Below, in pieces: positions 15,764 through 25,430 of a DNA stretch of 64,000 nucleotides. How positions within the stretch are numbered: the first letter of the stretch is position 1; each line of letters opens with the position of its first letter. Origin of the DNA: Streptomyces sp. NBS 14/10 (GTDB lineage: Bacteria > Actinomycetota > Actinomycetes > Streptomycetales > Streptomycetaceae); NCBI RefSeq assembly GCF_002224125.1, contig NZ_NCSM01000066.1, forward strand, positions 41,731 through 105,730. Direction: 5' to 3'. Below the pieces are notes generated by a model. The model made no database searches, was not told where the DNA came from, and saw nothing but the letters and a program-made list of their open reading frames with translations. A program made the translations under genes and the position numbers.

Positions 15764-16960
15764 TCAGCGGAACGCATCCAGTCCGGTGAGCGCCTTGCCG
15801 AGCACCAGTTGGTGCATTTCGACGGTGCCCTCATAGGTGAGCACCGATTCCAGATTCGTCGCGTGCCGCATCACCGGGTACTCCAAGGAGATCCCGTTGG
15901 CGCCCAGGATCGTCCGGGCCGTGCGGCAGATCTCGATCGCCTCCCGCACATTGTTCAGCTTGCCGAAGCTGACCTGCTCGGGGCGGAGCGTTCCGGCGTC
16001 CATCCGCATTCCCAGGTGATGGGCCAGCAGTACGCCCTTGTGCAGTTCGACCGCCATATCGGCGAGCTTGGCCTGGGTGAGCTGGAAACCGCCGATGGGC
16101 CGGCCGAACTGCTCGCGGGACCCCGCGTACTCCAGCGCCGCCTCGAAACACGCCCGGGCCGCGCCCATCGATCCCCAGACGATGCCGTAGCGGGCGTGGC
16201 TCAGACAGCTGAGCGGGCCGCGCAACCCGGTGACCTCCGGCAGCACGGCGTCGGCGGGCAGCCGCACCTCGTCCATCACCAGCTCGCTGGTCACCGAGGC
16301 GCGCAGCGACCACTTGTGCCGGATCTCGGGGGCCGAGAAGCCGGGGGCGTCTGTCGGCACGACGAATCCCCGGATGCCCTCGTCCGTACGGGCCCAGACC
16401 ACGGCGACCCCGGCCACCGAGCCGTTGGTGATCCACATCTTGCGGCCGGTGAGCACCCAGTCGGAGCCGTCCCGCTTGGCGTAGGTGCGCATCCCGGCCG
16501 GGTCCGAGCCATGGTCGGGCTCGGTCAGCCCGAAGCAGCCGATGGTCTCGCCCGCGGCCATCGGGGGCAGCCACCGCTCCTTCTGCTCCTCCGAGCCGAA
16601 GCGGTGGATGGCGTACATGGCCAGCGAGCCCTGTACGGACACCAGGGAGCGGATCCCGGAGTCGGCGGCCTCCAGCTCCAGGCAGGCCAGCCCGTACTGG
16701 ACGGCGCTCGCGCCCGTACAGCCGTATCCCGTCAGCGACATGCCGAGCGCCCCGAGGGAGCCGAGCTCACGGGCCAGGTCGCGGATGCCGGGCAGTTCGC
16801 CGCGCTCGTACCAGTCGGCGATATCCGGCAGGACGCGGGTGGCGGCCCACTGGCGGACGGTGGTGCGGACGGCGAGGTCGTCCGGGGCGAGCAGATCGTC
16901 GATCCCGAGCGGATCGGCGGGGTCGAACGGCGGCAGGCTGCGGCGGGCGCCCTCGGACAT
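15764..16960 (-). CDS. Acyl-CoA dehydrogenase (glutaryl-CoA dehydrogenase-like)
   Basis: 398-aa flavoprotein. CFGLTEPDHGSDPAGMRT and WVLTGRKMWITNGSVAGVAVVWART are the acyl-CoA dehydrogenase signature blocks; EYAGSREQFGRPIGGFQLTQ and LGANGISLEYPVMRH follow. The C-terminal LTYEGTVEMHQLVLGKALTG carries the catalytic Glu in YEGT exactly where glutaryl-CoA dehydrogenases have it. It would oxidise a short or dicarboxylic acyl-CoA, passing electrons to ETF. ATG 16960 with GGAGG and a 7-nt spacer is preferred to the in-frame start 20 codons upstream. Confidence 0.92.
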   Translation of the reverse strand: MSEGARRSLPPFDPADPLGIDDLLAPDDLAVRTTVRQWAATRVLPDIADWYERGELPGIRDLARELGSLGALGMSLTGYGCTGASAVQYGLACLELEAADSGIRSLVSVQGSLAMYAIHRFGSEEQKERWLPPMAAGETIGCFGLTEPDHGSDPAGMRTYAKRDGSDWVLTGRKMWITNGSVAGVAVVWARTDEGIRGFVVPTDAPGFSAPEIRHKWSLRASVTSELVMDEVRLPADAVLPEVTGLRGPLSCLSHARYGIVWGSMGAARACFEAALEYAGSREQFGRPIGGFQLTQAKLADMAVELHKGVLLAHHLGMRMDAGTLRPEQVSFGKLNNVREAIEICRTARTILGANGISLEYPVMRHATNLESVLTYEGTVEMHQLVLGKALTGLDAFR

Positions 16961-17107
16961 GGTTCGGCCTCCGGTTCCGGTGCGGTTCGGTTCGGCTGCG
17001 TTGGGGTGCGGTTTCGGCACGGCCGGAGTGATCGTTCCGGTCGGATCCGACGCTACGGCCGGGTAATCCCCGGCGTCCAGACCGCGCCGGGCCGGAGGGA
17101 ACCGCCG

Positions 17108-18934
17108 TCAGCCGGAGGTCTCCGCGCCGACCGCCGCACGGTCGGCGCGGTCGGGGCCGACGCGGTCGGGGCGGTTCGGGCGAGGCACGCGCGCGGTGCC
17201 CGTGTCCTGCGCGGCGTCGCGTGCGGTGTCCGGGGCGGGGGCCGGGGCCGGCTCAAGGTCATGCCCGGCGCCGGCGTTCGTCGTATGCCCGGCATCGGTA
17301 CCGTGTTCGGTGTCCGTACCGTGCCCGGTGTCCGCCCCGTGCCCGGCGTCCGTACCGGCCTCGTCGGGTGCGCACTCCATCGACTTCGGCAGCCGCAGCG
17401 CCGCCAGCGCCCCCACCAGCAGCAGACCGGCGCTGACCACCAACGTGACATGCAGACCGTGGACGAAGGACTCGCGCGCCACCGCGCGCAGCGACTCGCC
17501 CTCCTTGCCGCCGAGCCGGTCGGAGACCTTGTAGGCCGCGCCGAGCGACGCGCTCGCGGCCTCGCTCGCGGACTCCGGGACGCCAGCGGCGTGGGAGACA
17601 CCGGGCGCGTAGGTGGCGTTCATGACGCTGCCCAGGAGGGCGATGCCGATACCGGCGCCGAGTTGGTACGAGGTCTCGCCGATCGCGGCCGCGCCGCCCG
17701 CGGACTTGACCGACGCCTCGTTGAGCATCGACTCGTATGCGCCGAAGAGCGTGGTCTCCAGGCCGAAGCCGAGGAAGAGGAAGGCGCCGACCAGGACCGC
17801 GGGCCGGTCGGACTGGCCCATGACGACCAGCGAGAGGACGGCCGCCGCGGTGAGCGAGAAGCCGAAGGCGACCATGGTGCGGGGGCCGAGCCGCTGCAGC
17901 ATCCGGGACCCGGCGAGCCCGGCGGCCATCGCGGCGAGGGTGAGCGGCAGCAGCCGCATGCCCGTCTCGAGCGGCGTGAGGCCGAGGACGAGCTGCAGAT
18001 ACTGGGCGGCTATGAGCTCCAGGCCGACGAGCGCCAGCAGGGCGAGCACGATACAGCCGACGGAGATGGAGAACGCGGGCCGGTTGAACAGCCGCAGATC
18101 GACCAGCGGATGCTTGCGGCGGCGCTGCCGGCGTACGAAGAGCACCAGCAGGACCACGCCGAACAGGGCCGGCGCGGCGGTGAGCGGATCCAGCGGGGCC
18201 GCGCCGCTGCCCACCCGCTTGACGCCGAAGACCAGACAGAACAGCCCGCACGCGGCCATCATCGCGCCCAGCACGTCCCAGGGGCCGTCGCGGTCGCCGG
18301 TGGACTCCGGCAGCAGCCAGCGGCCCACGGGCAGGGCGACCGCCATCAGCGGGATGTTGATGAGGAAGACCGAGCCCCACCAGAAGTGCTCCAGCAGGAA
18401 GCCCCCGAGCAGCGGTCCGGCGGCCGCGCCCACGGCGGCCACCGCGCTCCAGACGCCGATGGCCAGGGCGCGCTCGCGGCGGTCCGGGAAGACCTGGCGC
18501 AGGATCGACAGCGTCGCGGGCATGATCATCGCGCCGCCGACGCCCAGCAGGGCGCGGGCCACGATGAGGACCTTCGGATTGCCCGCCTCGGCGGCCAGGG
18601 CCGAGGCCACGCCGAAGAGGCCGTAGCCGAGCAGCAGCACCCGGCGGCGGCCGACCCGGTCGCCGAGCGTGCCGAACAGGATCAGCAGGGAGGCGCAGAC
18701 CAGCGGGTACGCGTCGACGATCCACAGCAGTTCGATGGAGCCCGGCCGCAGGTCCTCGGTGACGGCGGGCACCGCGACATGCAGCACGGTCCCGTCCACG
18801 GCGACCAGCAGCAGGCTGACGCAGAGCACGAGGAGCACGATCCAGCGGTTGGCCGCGCCGTCCGCGCCGGTGCCGCGCCACTGCCGGGGGACGCCCGTCG
18901 TCCGTCGATTGCCGGCCGTGGTCGTCCCGGACAT
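17108..18934 (-). CDS. MFS drug exporter, 14-TM EmrB/QacA type, with His-rich tail
   Basis: 608-aa transporter. WIVLLVLCVSLLLVAVDGTV begins TM1; LFGTLGDRVGRRRVLLLGY is the MFS loop 2-3 motif and LGVGGAMIMPATLSILRQVF together with GAAAGPLLGGFLLEHFWWGS is the motif-C antiporter region of the DHA2 group. After TM14 the hydrophilic tail (about 520-608) has repeats such as GHGADTGHGTDTEHGTD, rich in His, Asp and Gly. ATG 18934 behind GGGAGG (8-nt spacer) is used. No TetR regulator is adjacent; the divergent gene is a mannosyltransferase. Confidence 0.92.
   Translation of the reverse strand: MSGTTTAGNRRTTGVPRQWRGTGADGAANRWIVLLVLCVSLLLVAVDGTVLHVAVPAVTEDLRPGSIELLWIVDAYPLVCASLLILFGTLGDRVGRRRVLLLGYGLFGVASALAAEAGNPKVLIVARALLGVGGAMIMPATLSILRQVFPDRRERALAIGVWSAVAAVGAAAGPLLGGFLLEHFWWGSVFLINIPLMAVALPVGRWLLPESTGDRDGPWDVLGAMMAACGLFCLVFGVKRVGSGAAPLDPLTAAPALFGVVLLVLFVRRQRRRKHPLVDLRLFNRPAFSISVGCIVLALLALVGLELIAAQYLQLVLGLTPLETGMRLLPLTLAAMAAGLAGSRMLQRLGPRTMVAFGFSLTAAAVLSLVVMGQSDRPAVLVGAFLFLGFGLETTLFGAYESMLNEASVKSAGGAAAIGETSYQLGAGIGIALLGSVMNATYAPGVSHAAGVPESASEAASASLGAAYKVSDRLGGKEGESLRAVARESFVHGLHVTLVVSAGLLLVGALAALRLPKSMECAPDEAGTDAGHGADTGHGTDTEHGTDAGHTTNAGAGHDLEPAPAPAPDTARDAAQDTGTARVPRPNRPDRVGPDRADRAAVGAETSG
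17265..17355. repeat. In-gene repeat coding GHGTDT units
   Basis: GTGTCCGTACCGTGCCCG-like 18-bp units repeat four to five times in frame inside the MFS gene. Confidence 0.75.
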
Positions 18935-19229
18935 AAACCGCACCTCCCTGTCGTGCGCTCGCGGCCCCTCGGGAGCGGGACGTCGCAGGCTGAGGACGTC
19001 CGGCGACCCGGCGGCGAGGGCGAGTGAATGGTCAGCGTACGCGAGTCGTCACGCGGGTCGTGTGGCCCATCCCATGTTGAGACCCACGTCGCAGGGGTGA
19101 ACGAAGGCGTACGTTCCGGTGTCCCCCATTTGTCCCTCCCGTTTTTCCCCCGTGCCCCGTCCCCACCGTCTCGCCCCCACACCTCGTCCCGCACCGCACC
19201 GCCCCTTCGGCCCCGGGATAATCGGGTCC
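18935..19229. other. Divergent promoter region
   Basis: 295 bases between the MFS and mannosyltransferase starts. GC-rich with a pyrimidine run (near 19130-19155); no defined operator or RNA seen. Confidence 0.35.
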
Positions 19230-20441
19230 GTGACCGGACTCGCCCAAACCGACCCCCCGGCCGGAAAGCACGACGACCGGACGGGCCGCGCGGTTCCCAC
19301 CACGCTGCGCCGGGCCGCTCCGGCGCTCCTGGCGTATACGGGGACGCGGCTGCTGGGCGTCGTGGTTCTCGCGATCTGGTCGTCGGCGACGGGCAAGAGC
19401 TGGCACACGCTGCTCTCCGGGCGCTGGGACGCCGTCTGGTACTCGCGCATCGCCGAGGAGGGCTACGGCTACACGCTCCGGCTGCCCGACGGCTCGGTCC
19501 ACTCCGATCTGGCCTTCTTCCCGCTGCTGCCCTGGCTGGAGCGGCTGATCTCGGCCCTGACCCCGCTGGACGCCGCCGCCGCGGGCCTGGCGGTGAGCTG
19601 GCTCGCGTCGCTGTTCGCCGCGTGGGGGATCTTCGCGATCGGCGACCGGCTGCGCGGGCGGCGCGTGGGCACGGCGCTGGTGGTGCTGTGGGGGGTGCTG
19701 CCCGTCAGCATCGTGCAGTCGATGGCGTACTCCGAATCGCTGTTCACCGCGCTGGCCGCCTGGGCGATGTACGCGCTGCTCACCGGACGGTGGGTATGGG
19801 CCGGGTCACTGGCGGCGCCGGCCGGGCTGACCCGGCCGGTGGGGGCGGCGGTGATCGCGGCGGTGTGGATCACGGCGGCCGCGGCCGTGCTGCCCGCCGG
19901 GCGGTGGCGGCTCATGCGGTGGCGCCTCGTACGGCACCTACGGCGCGAGCACCGGCGGATGCTGCTCGGCGTGGCCCTCGCACCGCTCGGCTGGCTGGGC
20001 TATGTGGTGTGGGTGGGGGTGTGGACCGGCAGCGTCACCGGCTATCTCGACGTACAGAGCGGCTGGCGGAACGGATTCGACGGCGGTGTGGCCTTCGCGC
20101 GCTTCACCTGGGACCTGCTGGCGGGGCCGGGTTTCGCGGCCGGGCTGGCGATGCTGATCGGCGTGGCCCTGCTGATCTGGGTGTTCATCCGGTGCGTACG
20201 GCGGCGCGACCCGCTGCCGCTGCTGGTGTACGCCGGGGTGGTGCTGACCCTCGCGCTGACCGCGAAGGGCTACTTCGGCTCCAAGCCGCGGCTGCTGCTC
20301 CCCGCCTTCCCGATCCTGCTGCCGCTCGCGGCCGCCGTCGCACGCCTGCGTACCGCCAGGGCCGCGCTGATCCTGGGGTCGGCGGGGCTCGCCTCGGCGG
20401 CGTACGGGGCCTTCTGGCTGAACGGGACGGGGCCGCCGTGA
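19230..20441 (+). CDS. PIG-V-like mannosyltransferase family membrane protein
   Basis: 403-aa multi-pass protein. Near the N-terminus SGRWDAVWYSRIAEEGYGY is the GT-C catalytic-loop signature (Trp-Asp-x-x-x-Tyr) of PIG-V/Mannosyl_trans2 proteins, followed by SDLAFFPLLPWLERL and ten or so hydrophobic helices. In actinomycetes such enzymes use polyprenyl-phosphate sugars for cell-surface glycoconjugates. GTG 19230 is chosen because the family begins shortly before TRLLGVV; the frame is open back to 19119 but that part is Pro/Arg-rich. The binding site is weak. A hairpin about 110 bp downstream ends the transcript. Confidence 0.8.
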   Translation: MTGLAQTDPPAGKHDDRTGRAVPTTLRRAAPALLAYTGTRLLGVVVLAIWSSATGKSWHTLLSGRWDAVWYSRIAEEGYGYTLRLPDGSVHSDLAFFPLLPWLERLISALTPLDAAAAGLAVSWLASLFAAWGIFAIGDRLRGRRVGTALVVLWGVLPVSIVQSMAYSESLFTALAAWAMYALLTGRWVWAGSLAAPAGLTRPVGAAVIAAVWITAAAAVLPAGRWRLMRWRLVRHLRREHRRMLLGVALAPLGWLGYVVWVGVWTGSVTGYLDVQSGWRNGFDGGVAFARFTWDLLAGPGFAAGLAMLIGVALLIWVFIRCVRRRDPLPLLVYAGVVLTLALTAKGYFGSKPRLLLPAFPILLPLAAAVARLRTARAALILGSAGLASAAYGAFWLNGTGPP

Positions 20442-20549
20442 GGGGGCCGGTGGGGCGGCCCGGCGGCCGGGCGACGGCTGGGGAAACTCCAAGGAACGCC
20501 CCGGCTAATCGCCGATAAACGACCCTGTAAGAATTCCATAAAGAAGTCG

Positions 20550-20576
20550 GGGAGCCGCTTCGGGAACGCGGCTCCC
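20550..20576 (+). terminator. Hairpin terminator after the mannosyltransferase
   Basis: GGGAGCCGC pairs perfectly with GCGGCTCCC around a 9-nt loop (20550-20558 with 20568-20576), followed by GGAAAAG. The surrounding 20442-20717 is AT-richer and otherwise empty. Confidence 0.7.
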
Positions 20577-20717
20577 GGAAAAGCCGCGACCACCCGGGGA
20601 TTTCCGCCCGAATGGCGAGTTCAAAAACCCCGGACGAGACACACTCCACATCACATCGTCATCACAAAGCGACGTGATCGACCGAAGCGGCCTGTCACGC
20701 AATGTAACGTCGATTGA

Positions 20718-21758
20718 GTGCGTACCGATGACAAGCTCCCTCAGGTGAAGGGGCGCCCGACCGATCTGGCGCGACCGCGCATGACCCGAACACGCCGCTG
20801 GCTGCTCGGGTCCACCCTCGCTGTGTACGCGGCGACGGTGATCGGGGTGCTCACCACCTCGTGGCTGGTGCGGCTGGACTGGCAGGTCATGCTGTTCCGG
20901 CCGTACAAGCACTGGCCGGAGATCCACACCTTCCTGGACTACTTCGTGGTCATGGGCCAGCGCGGCCCCACCGCGGTGGCGGTGACCGCCTGGATCGGCT
21001 GGTGCTGCTACCAGCAGCGCACCCTGCGCCCGCTGATCGTGCTGGGGACCTCCCTGCTGCTGCTCAACATCACCGTCGGGTCCGTCAAGCTCGGCCTCGG
21101 CAGGCTCGGTCCGCACTACGCGACCAGCGTCGGCTCCAATGAGATGTGGGGCAACGGCGATATATTTCCTTCGGGTCACACCGCGAACGCGGTGGTCACC
21201 TGGGGTGTGCTGGCCTATCTGGCGACCACTCCCCATGCCCGCAGGATCGCCTCGGTCATCGCCGCGGTCTTCGCCTTCGGCGTCGGCATGACCACCGTCT
21301 ACCTCGGCACCCATTGGGTCAGCGATGTGGTGCTCGGCTGGGCCGCCGGGGTGCTGGTGCTGCTGGCGCTGCCGTGGCTGGAGCCGGCGATGGCGCGCGC
21401 CGAGGTGCTGCTGCGGGCCATGTACCGCAAGGTGCGCGAGTACCGGGACCGGGCGTCGGCGCCGCGGCCGCTGTCGCGGCCGGTGGCCGGTTCGGCCCTG
21501 GCCACCCCGCGTACGGCGCACGACGACGAGCTGCCGGCCCGCGAGACGGTGGGTGTCGGCGGCCGGCCGAGCGGTGTCGCGGCGCATATGTCCGAGGCCC
21601 GGCCGCACCACCCGCTGCGCCCGCATCCGATCCGCGCCGAGCGGGCCGGCGCCCCGGGCGGCAGCCGCCGCCCGCCGCACGCCGACCGGGTGCCGCGCGC
21701 CACGGCGCCGCTGGGCCCGACCGCGGGCCGCGGGCGCGCGGCCAGCACCGGCGGCTGA
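20718..21758 (+). CDS. PAP2-family phosphatase
   Basis: 346-aa membrane phosphatase. Five or six hydrophobic helices; the three acid-phosphatase motifs read KLGLGRLGP, FPSGHTANAV (catalytic PSGH) and YLGTHWVSDVVLGW. A C-terminal 110-residue Arg/Pro/Ala-rich tail is probably cytoplasmic and disordered. Substrate is likely a lipid or polyprenyl pyrophosphate. GTG 20718 has no Shine-Dalgarno; TAACGT lies about 10 nt before, so a leaderless mRNA is possible, or ATG 20781 is the start. A strong hairpin follows about 90 bp downstream. Confidence 0.88.
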   Translation: MRTDDKLPQVKGRPTDLARPRMTRTRRWLLGSTLAVYAATVIGVLTTSWLVRLDWQVMLFRPYKHWPEIHTFLDYFVVMGQRGPTAVAVTAWIGWCCYQQRTLRPLIVLGTSLLLLNITVGSVKLGLGRLGPHYATSVGSNEMWGNGDIFPSGHTANAVVTWGVLAYLATTPHARRIASVIAAVFAFGVGMTTVYLGTHWVSDVVLGWAAGVLVLLALPWLEPAMARAEVLLRAMYRKVREYRDRASAPRPLSRPVAGSALATPRTAHDDELPARETVGVGGRPSGVAAHMSEARPHHPLRPHPIRAERAGAPGGSRRPPHADRVPRATAPLGPTAGRGRAASTGG

Positions 21759-21850
21759 TCCGCCGGTACGGCAGCTGGGCCCGCGGGGACGGTACGCACG
21801 CCTCTCCCCCAGCCCCGCCGCCCACCGATCGCGCCGAGCCGAACGCACCA

Positions 21851-21885
21851 CGGCCCCGGACGCTCCTGCTGAGCGTCCGGGGCCG
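21851..21885. terminator. Hairpin terminator between convergent genes
   Basis: A perfect 14-bp stem (21851-21864 with 21872-21885) with a 7-nt loop lies between the PAP2 and I78-like genes and can serve both strands. Confidence 0.85.
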
Positions 21886-21940
21886 TCGCCGTATCAGCCG
21901 CCTCGACCGGCTCGGCCGCCTCGGCGTGTGCGCCCTGCCG

Positions 21941-22156
21941 TCACCCCTTCCAGCAGCGCTTCACGGTGTCGTCGGCCACCTCGAAGTTGATCCTCCCGCG
22001 CAGATACTCCATGGTGATGATCGCGCCCGTCGGAAGTGTGCGCACGGTGCTCCAGCCCCGCTCACGAGCGCGCTCCTGGGCGGTCCGGGCGTCGAGGCCC
22101 ACATAGCTGTCGAGATCGTCGTCGGGTTCGGCGGAGGGCGTCGGTAGAGGTGCCAT
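21941..22156 (-). CDS. I78-like peptidase inhibitor, 71 aa
   Basis: Small protein MAPLPTPSAEPDDDLDSYVG followed by LDARTAQERARERGW, TMEYLRGRINFEVADD and a terminal CWKG. The Gly...Ala-x-x-x-Ala start, the R-x-N-(F/V) strand and the Cys near the end are the layout of I78 (elastase/potato-I-like) inhibitors. No signal peptide, so it would act in the cytoplasm, unlike the SSI homologue at 706. ATG 22156 follows GGTGGC. Divergent from ctaD, half a kilobase away. Confidence 0.72.
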   Translation of the reverse strand: MAPLPTPSAEPDDDLDSYVGLDARTAQERARERGWSTVRTLPTGAIITMEYLRGRINFEVADDTVKRCWKG

Positions 22157-22688
22157 AACGCCACCGTATGCGCCGCGACTCGGCGGTGGAACCCGACTCT
22201 CCCCGACCGCTGACACATACTCACCCGTACCGCGTCCCTCACTCGTCACACTTGTGTCACAGAAAACACGCCCGGGTTTGTTTCCTTCTCTGTCACTCGT
22301 CCGTGTTCCGTGTTGACGGCACGAAGGTGACGGCGAGTTTCCGCCGGTTTCCCCGGCAAATCTTTCGCATTGACGCCGCTCTGGTATTGGCGGAGACCGG
22401 CTCACAGCAACTCCCGAGTAAATTCCCAAGGCCCGGCGGAAATCGACCGCCCACGCCCACGGAATACACAATTCCGCCACAAAATGACCGAGTCGGGAAC
22501 CGCGGGTTTTCCCCGGCCGATCGGCGGTACCTCGGCGCCCCACCCGGCTGCGGCATGCCGTATCCGGCTGCGGCACCCGGGTGCCGCCGACCGAGTGACG
22601 CAAGGGGTGGATCCTCGCGCCCGCCCGCCCGTCGTGCGCATCATGGCCACAGCCCAAATCCCGCCGAAATCACCTGAAGGGAGCGCCG
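22157..22688. other. 532-bp intergenic region upstream of ctaD
   Basis: Noticeably lower GC than its surroundings. TTGACG occurs near 22312 and 22371 but neither has a good -10 at 17-18 nt. The repeated TCACTCGTC / GTGTCA motifs near 22240-22300 may be a regulator site. I see no small gene with a plausible ribosome site and no recognisable riboswitch. Confidence 0.35.
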
Positions 22689-24422
22689 ATGGGGACGGAG
22701 ACCGCACAGGCGGCGGCTGCCGGACCGGCGCGGGTGCCGGGCGTGGGCCAGATCCTGGTGGACTGGCTGACCACCACGGACCACAAGAAGATCGGGCATC
22801 TGTATCTGATCACCGCGTTCGGCTTCTTCCTGGTGGCGGGGGCGCTGGCGATGGTGATGCGCGCCGAGTTGGCCAGGCCGGGGCTGCAGCTGATGTCGAA
22901 CGAGGCGTACAACCAGGCGTTCACCATGCATGGCACGATCATGCTGTTGCTGTTCGCGACGCCGGCCTTCGCGGGGTTCGCCAACGAGATCATGCCGCTT
23001 CAGATCGGCGCGCCAGATGTGGCCTTTCCGCGGCTGAACATGCTCTCGTACTGGTTCTTTCTGTTCGGCGGAATCATCGTGCTGTGCGGTCTGGCGCTGC
23101 CCGGGGGCGGTCCGGATTATGGCTGGACCGCGTATGCCCCGCTCAACAGCGCGGCCCGCTCCCCCGGCGTGGGCGCCGATATGTGGATCATGGGGCTTGC
23201 GCTGGCGGGGTTCGGCACCATCCTCGGCGCGGTGAACTTCCTGACGACCATCATCACGATGCGCGCCCCGGGCATGACGATGTTCCGGATGCCGATCTTC
23301 ACCTGGAACACCCTCTTCACCTCGGTCATGATCCTGATGGCGTTCCCCGTGCTGGCGGCGGCGCTACTGGCTCTGGAGACGGACCGGCGGTTCGGGGCGG
23401 TGGTCTTCGACGCCCGATTCGGTGGTGCGCTGCTGTGGCAGCATCTGTTCTGGTTCTTCGGCCACCCCGAGGTGTACATCATCGCGCTGCCGTTCTTCGG
23501 CATCATCACCGAGATCATTCCGGTCTTCTCCCGCAAGCCGATCTTCGGTTACGTGACTCTGATCGGCGCGACGATCGCCATCATGGCGCTGTCGATGATG
23601 GTGTGGGCGCACCATATGTTCGCGACCGCCGCGGTGCTGCTGCCGTTCTTCTCGCTGCTGTCCTTCCTGATCGCGGTGCCGACCGGGGTGAAGTTCTTCA
23701 ACTGGATCGGCACGATGCTGGGCGGCTCGCTGTCCTTCGAATCGCCGATGCTGTGGGCGGTCGGTTTTCTCGTCAGCTTTCTGTTCGGGGGGCTGACCGG
23801 GGTGATCCTGGCGTCGCCGCCGATGGACTTCCACGTCACCGACTCCTACTTCGTGGTGGGCCACTTCCACTACGTCGTCTTCGGGACGGTGACCTTCGCG
23901 ACGTTCGCGGGGTTCTACTTCTGGTGGCCGAAGTTCACCGGCAAGCTGCTCGACGAACGGCTCGCCCGGATCCACTTCTGGACGCTGTTCGTCGGCTTCC
24001 ACACCACCTTCCTGGTGCACCACTGGCTGGGTGCCGAGGGCATGCCGCGCCGCTACGCCGACTATCTGGCGGCCGACGGCTTCACCGCCCTCAACACCGT
24101 CTCCTCCATCGGCTCCTTCCTGCTGGGCATGTCGACGCTGCCGTTCCTCTACAACGTCTGGAAGACCAGCAAGCACGGCGCCAAGGTGACGGTCGACGAC
24201 CCCTGGGGGTTCGGCCGCTCCCTGGAGTGGGCGACCTCCTGCCCGCCGCCCCGGCACAACTTCCTCGCGCTGCCGCGGATCCGCTCCGAGTCCCCCGCCT
24301 TCGATCTGCACCACCCGAGGTTCGCCCCCGCCGCGGAGGCGGAGCGAGGGGCGGGGCCGCGGGGCCCGATCGGCCCGGGGCCGGGCCCGATCAGTCCAGG
24401 GCCCGGGTCAGCCGGTCCCTGA
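22689..24422 (+). CDS. ctaD: Cytochrome c oxidase subunit I, stand-alone copy
   Basis: 577-aa haem-copper oxidase subunit with 12 TM helices. Haem-a ligand His in [15 protein letters not shown]; CuB site and cross-linked Tyr in [22 protein letters not shown] gives the other CuB histidines; [11 protein letters not shown] gives haem a/a3 ligands. [18 protein letters not shown] is the A-type D-channel region. Length and sequence fit aa3 oxidase of actinomycetes, with a C-terminal Gly/Pro tail. GAAGGGAG precedes ATG 22689. ctaC, ctaE and qcr genes are absent, so this is probably a second ctaD. Its last 32 bp overlap the convergent WYL regulator gene. Confidence 0.95.
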   Translation: MGTETAQAAAAGPARVPGVGQILVDWLTTTDHKKIGHLYLITAFGFFLVAGALAMVMRAELARPGLQLMSNEAYNQAFTMHGTIMLLLFATPAFAGFANEIMPLQIGAPDVAFPRLNMLSYWFFLFGGIIVLCGLALPGGGPDYGWTAYAPLNSAARSPGVGADMWIMGLALAGFGTILGAVNFLTTIITMRAPGMTMFRMPIFTWNTLFTSVMILMAFPVLAAALLALETDRRFGAVVFDARFGGALLWQHLFWFFGHPEVYIIALPFFGIITEIIPVFSRKPIFGYVTLIGATIAIMALSMMVWAHHMFATAAVLLPFFSLLSFLIAVPTGVKFFNWIGTMLGGSLSFESPMLWAVGFLVSFLFGGLTGVILASPPMDFHVTDSYFVVGHFHYVVFGTVTFATFAGFYFWWPKFTGKLLDERLARIHFWTLFVGFHTTFLVHHWLGAEGMPRRYADYLAADGFTALNTVSSIGSFLLGMSTLPFLYNVWKTSKHGAKVTVDDPWGFGRSLEWATSCPPPRHNFLALPRIRSESPAFDLHHPRFAPAAEAERGAGPRGPIGPGPGPISPGPGSAGP

Positions 24423-25350
24423 GCTCCCGGATGTGATCGTTCAGCTCGGGCGGCTCCCGCACCTCGAAATCCAGCCCCAGCAGGGCGATATGGATCACCA
24501 TGACGTCCAGGCTCCCGGCGCCGGTGTGCAGCAGACAGCTGTGCTCGTCGACCGGCTCCAGCACCCCGGCGGCCGGCGACACCCGCTCCGCCGCGCGCTC
24601 GGCGGACACCCGCAGCAGCACGGTGGCCTTCGCGGCGTACACGGTGGTGGACACGCCCTCGCGGACATACGCGGCCAGGTCCTCGGCGGGCGGCCGGCGC
24701 GGGGCGAAGCGCGGGCCGTGCGGCGGCGTCGGGGTGATGCGGTCGGCCCGGAACGTACGCCAGTCGCCCCGGTCCAGATCCCAGGCGACGAGGTACCAGT
24801 GGCGCTGCGCGGCCACCAGCCGGTGCGGCTCGGCGGTGCGGCGGCTGACGGCGCCGCCGTGGGCGCGGTACTCGAAGCGCAGCTGACGGCAGTCCCGGCA
24901 GGCGTTCGCCAGCTCCGTCAGCACCGCCGGATCGACCGTGGGGCCCCGGAATCCGCCCAGCATGGGCACAGTGAAGGCGCTCAGCGCGCTCACCCGGCGG
25001 CGCAGCCGGTCCGGCAGCACCTGTTCCAGCTTGGCGAGGGCGCGTACCGAGGTCTCCTCGATGCCCTCCACCCCGCCGCCAGCCGCCTGGCGCAGCCCGA
25101 CCGCGACGGCCACCGCCTCCTCGTCGTCGAGCAGCAGCGGTGGCAGCTGGGCACCCGGGCCGAGCTGATAGCCGCCGGCCGTCCCGGGGCTGGAGTGCAC
25201 GGGATAGCCGAGTTCGCGCAGCCGGTCGATATCGCGGCGCACGGTGCGCGTGGTCACCCCGAGACGGTCGGCGAGCTCGCCGCCGGACCACTCGCGGTGG
25301 GCCTGCAGCAGGGAGAGCAGGCGGAGCAGGCGTGCGGAGGTCTCCAACAT
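24391..25350 (-). CDS. HTH-WYL transcriptional regulator
   Basis: 319-aa protein: N-terminal HTH_11 domain ([40 protein letters not shown]), a helical middle, and a WYL domain ([29 protein letters not shown]) about residues 140-220, followed by the WCX-type C-terminal. Such regulators sense ligands or nucleic acid through the WYL domain. ATG 25350 starts the HTH; the start 10 codons earlier is less likely. A perfect 13-bp inverted repeat lies 17 bp upstream. The 3' end runs into the end of ctaD. Confidence 0.9.
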   Translation of the reverse strand: MLETSARLLRLLSLLQAHREWSGGELADRLGVTTRTVRRDIDRLRELGYPVHSSPGTAGGYQLGPGAQLPPLLLDDEEAVAVAVGLRQAAGGGVEGIEETSVRALAKLEQVLPDRLRRRVSALSAFTVPMLGGFRGPTVDPAVLTELANACRDCRQLRFEYRAHGGAVSRRTAEPHRLVAAQRHWYLVAWDLDRGDWRTFRADRITPTPPHGPRFAPRRPPAEDLAAYVREGVSTTVYAAKATVLLRVSAERAAERVSPAAGVLEPVDEHSCLLHTGAGSLDVMVIHIALLGLDFEVREPPELNDHIRELRDRLTRALD

Positions 25351-25366
25351 GGCGCCGAGTGTGCCA

Positions 25367-25397
25367 GCCGCCGAGGACAAGAACTGTCCTCGGCGGC
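25367..25397. repeat. Perfect inverted repeat before the WYL gene
   Basis: GCCGCCGAGGACA and its exact complement, 5-nt spacer. It is both downstream of the small membrane protein gene (terminator position) and just upstream of the regulator start (operator position). Confidence 0.7.
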
Positions 25398-25430
25398 CGG
25401 GACAGCGGCGTCAGCCGCTGCCTTCACCGC

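Noticed and set aside
15809-19027. 1,072-codon open frame on the plus strand
   Set aside because: It runs antisense across the acyl-CoA dehydrogenase and MFS genes; high GC removes stops in the frame that mirrors their wobble positions. The product is Gly/Arg/His noise without domains.
22370-24436. 688-codon frame overlapping ctaD
   Set aside because: Frame-shifted shadow of the clear oxidase gene.
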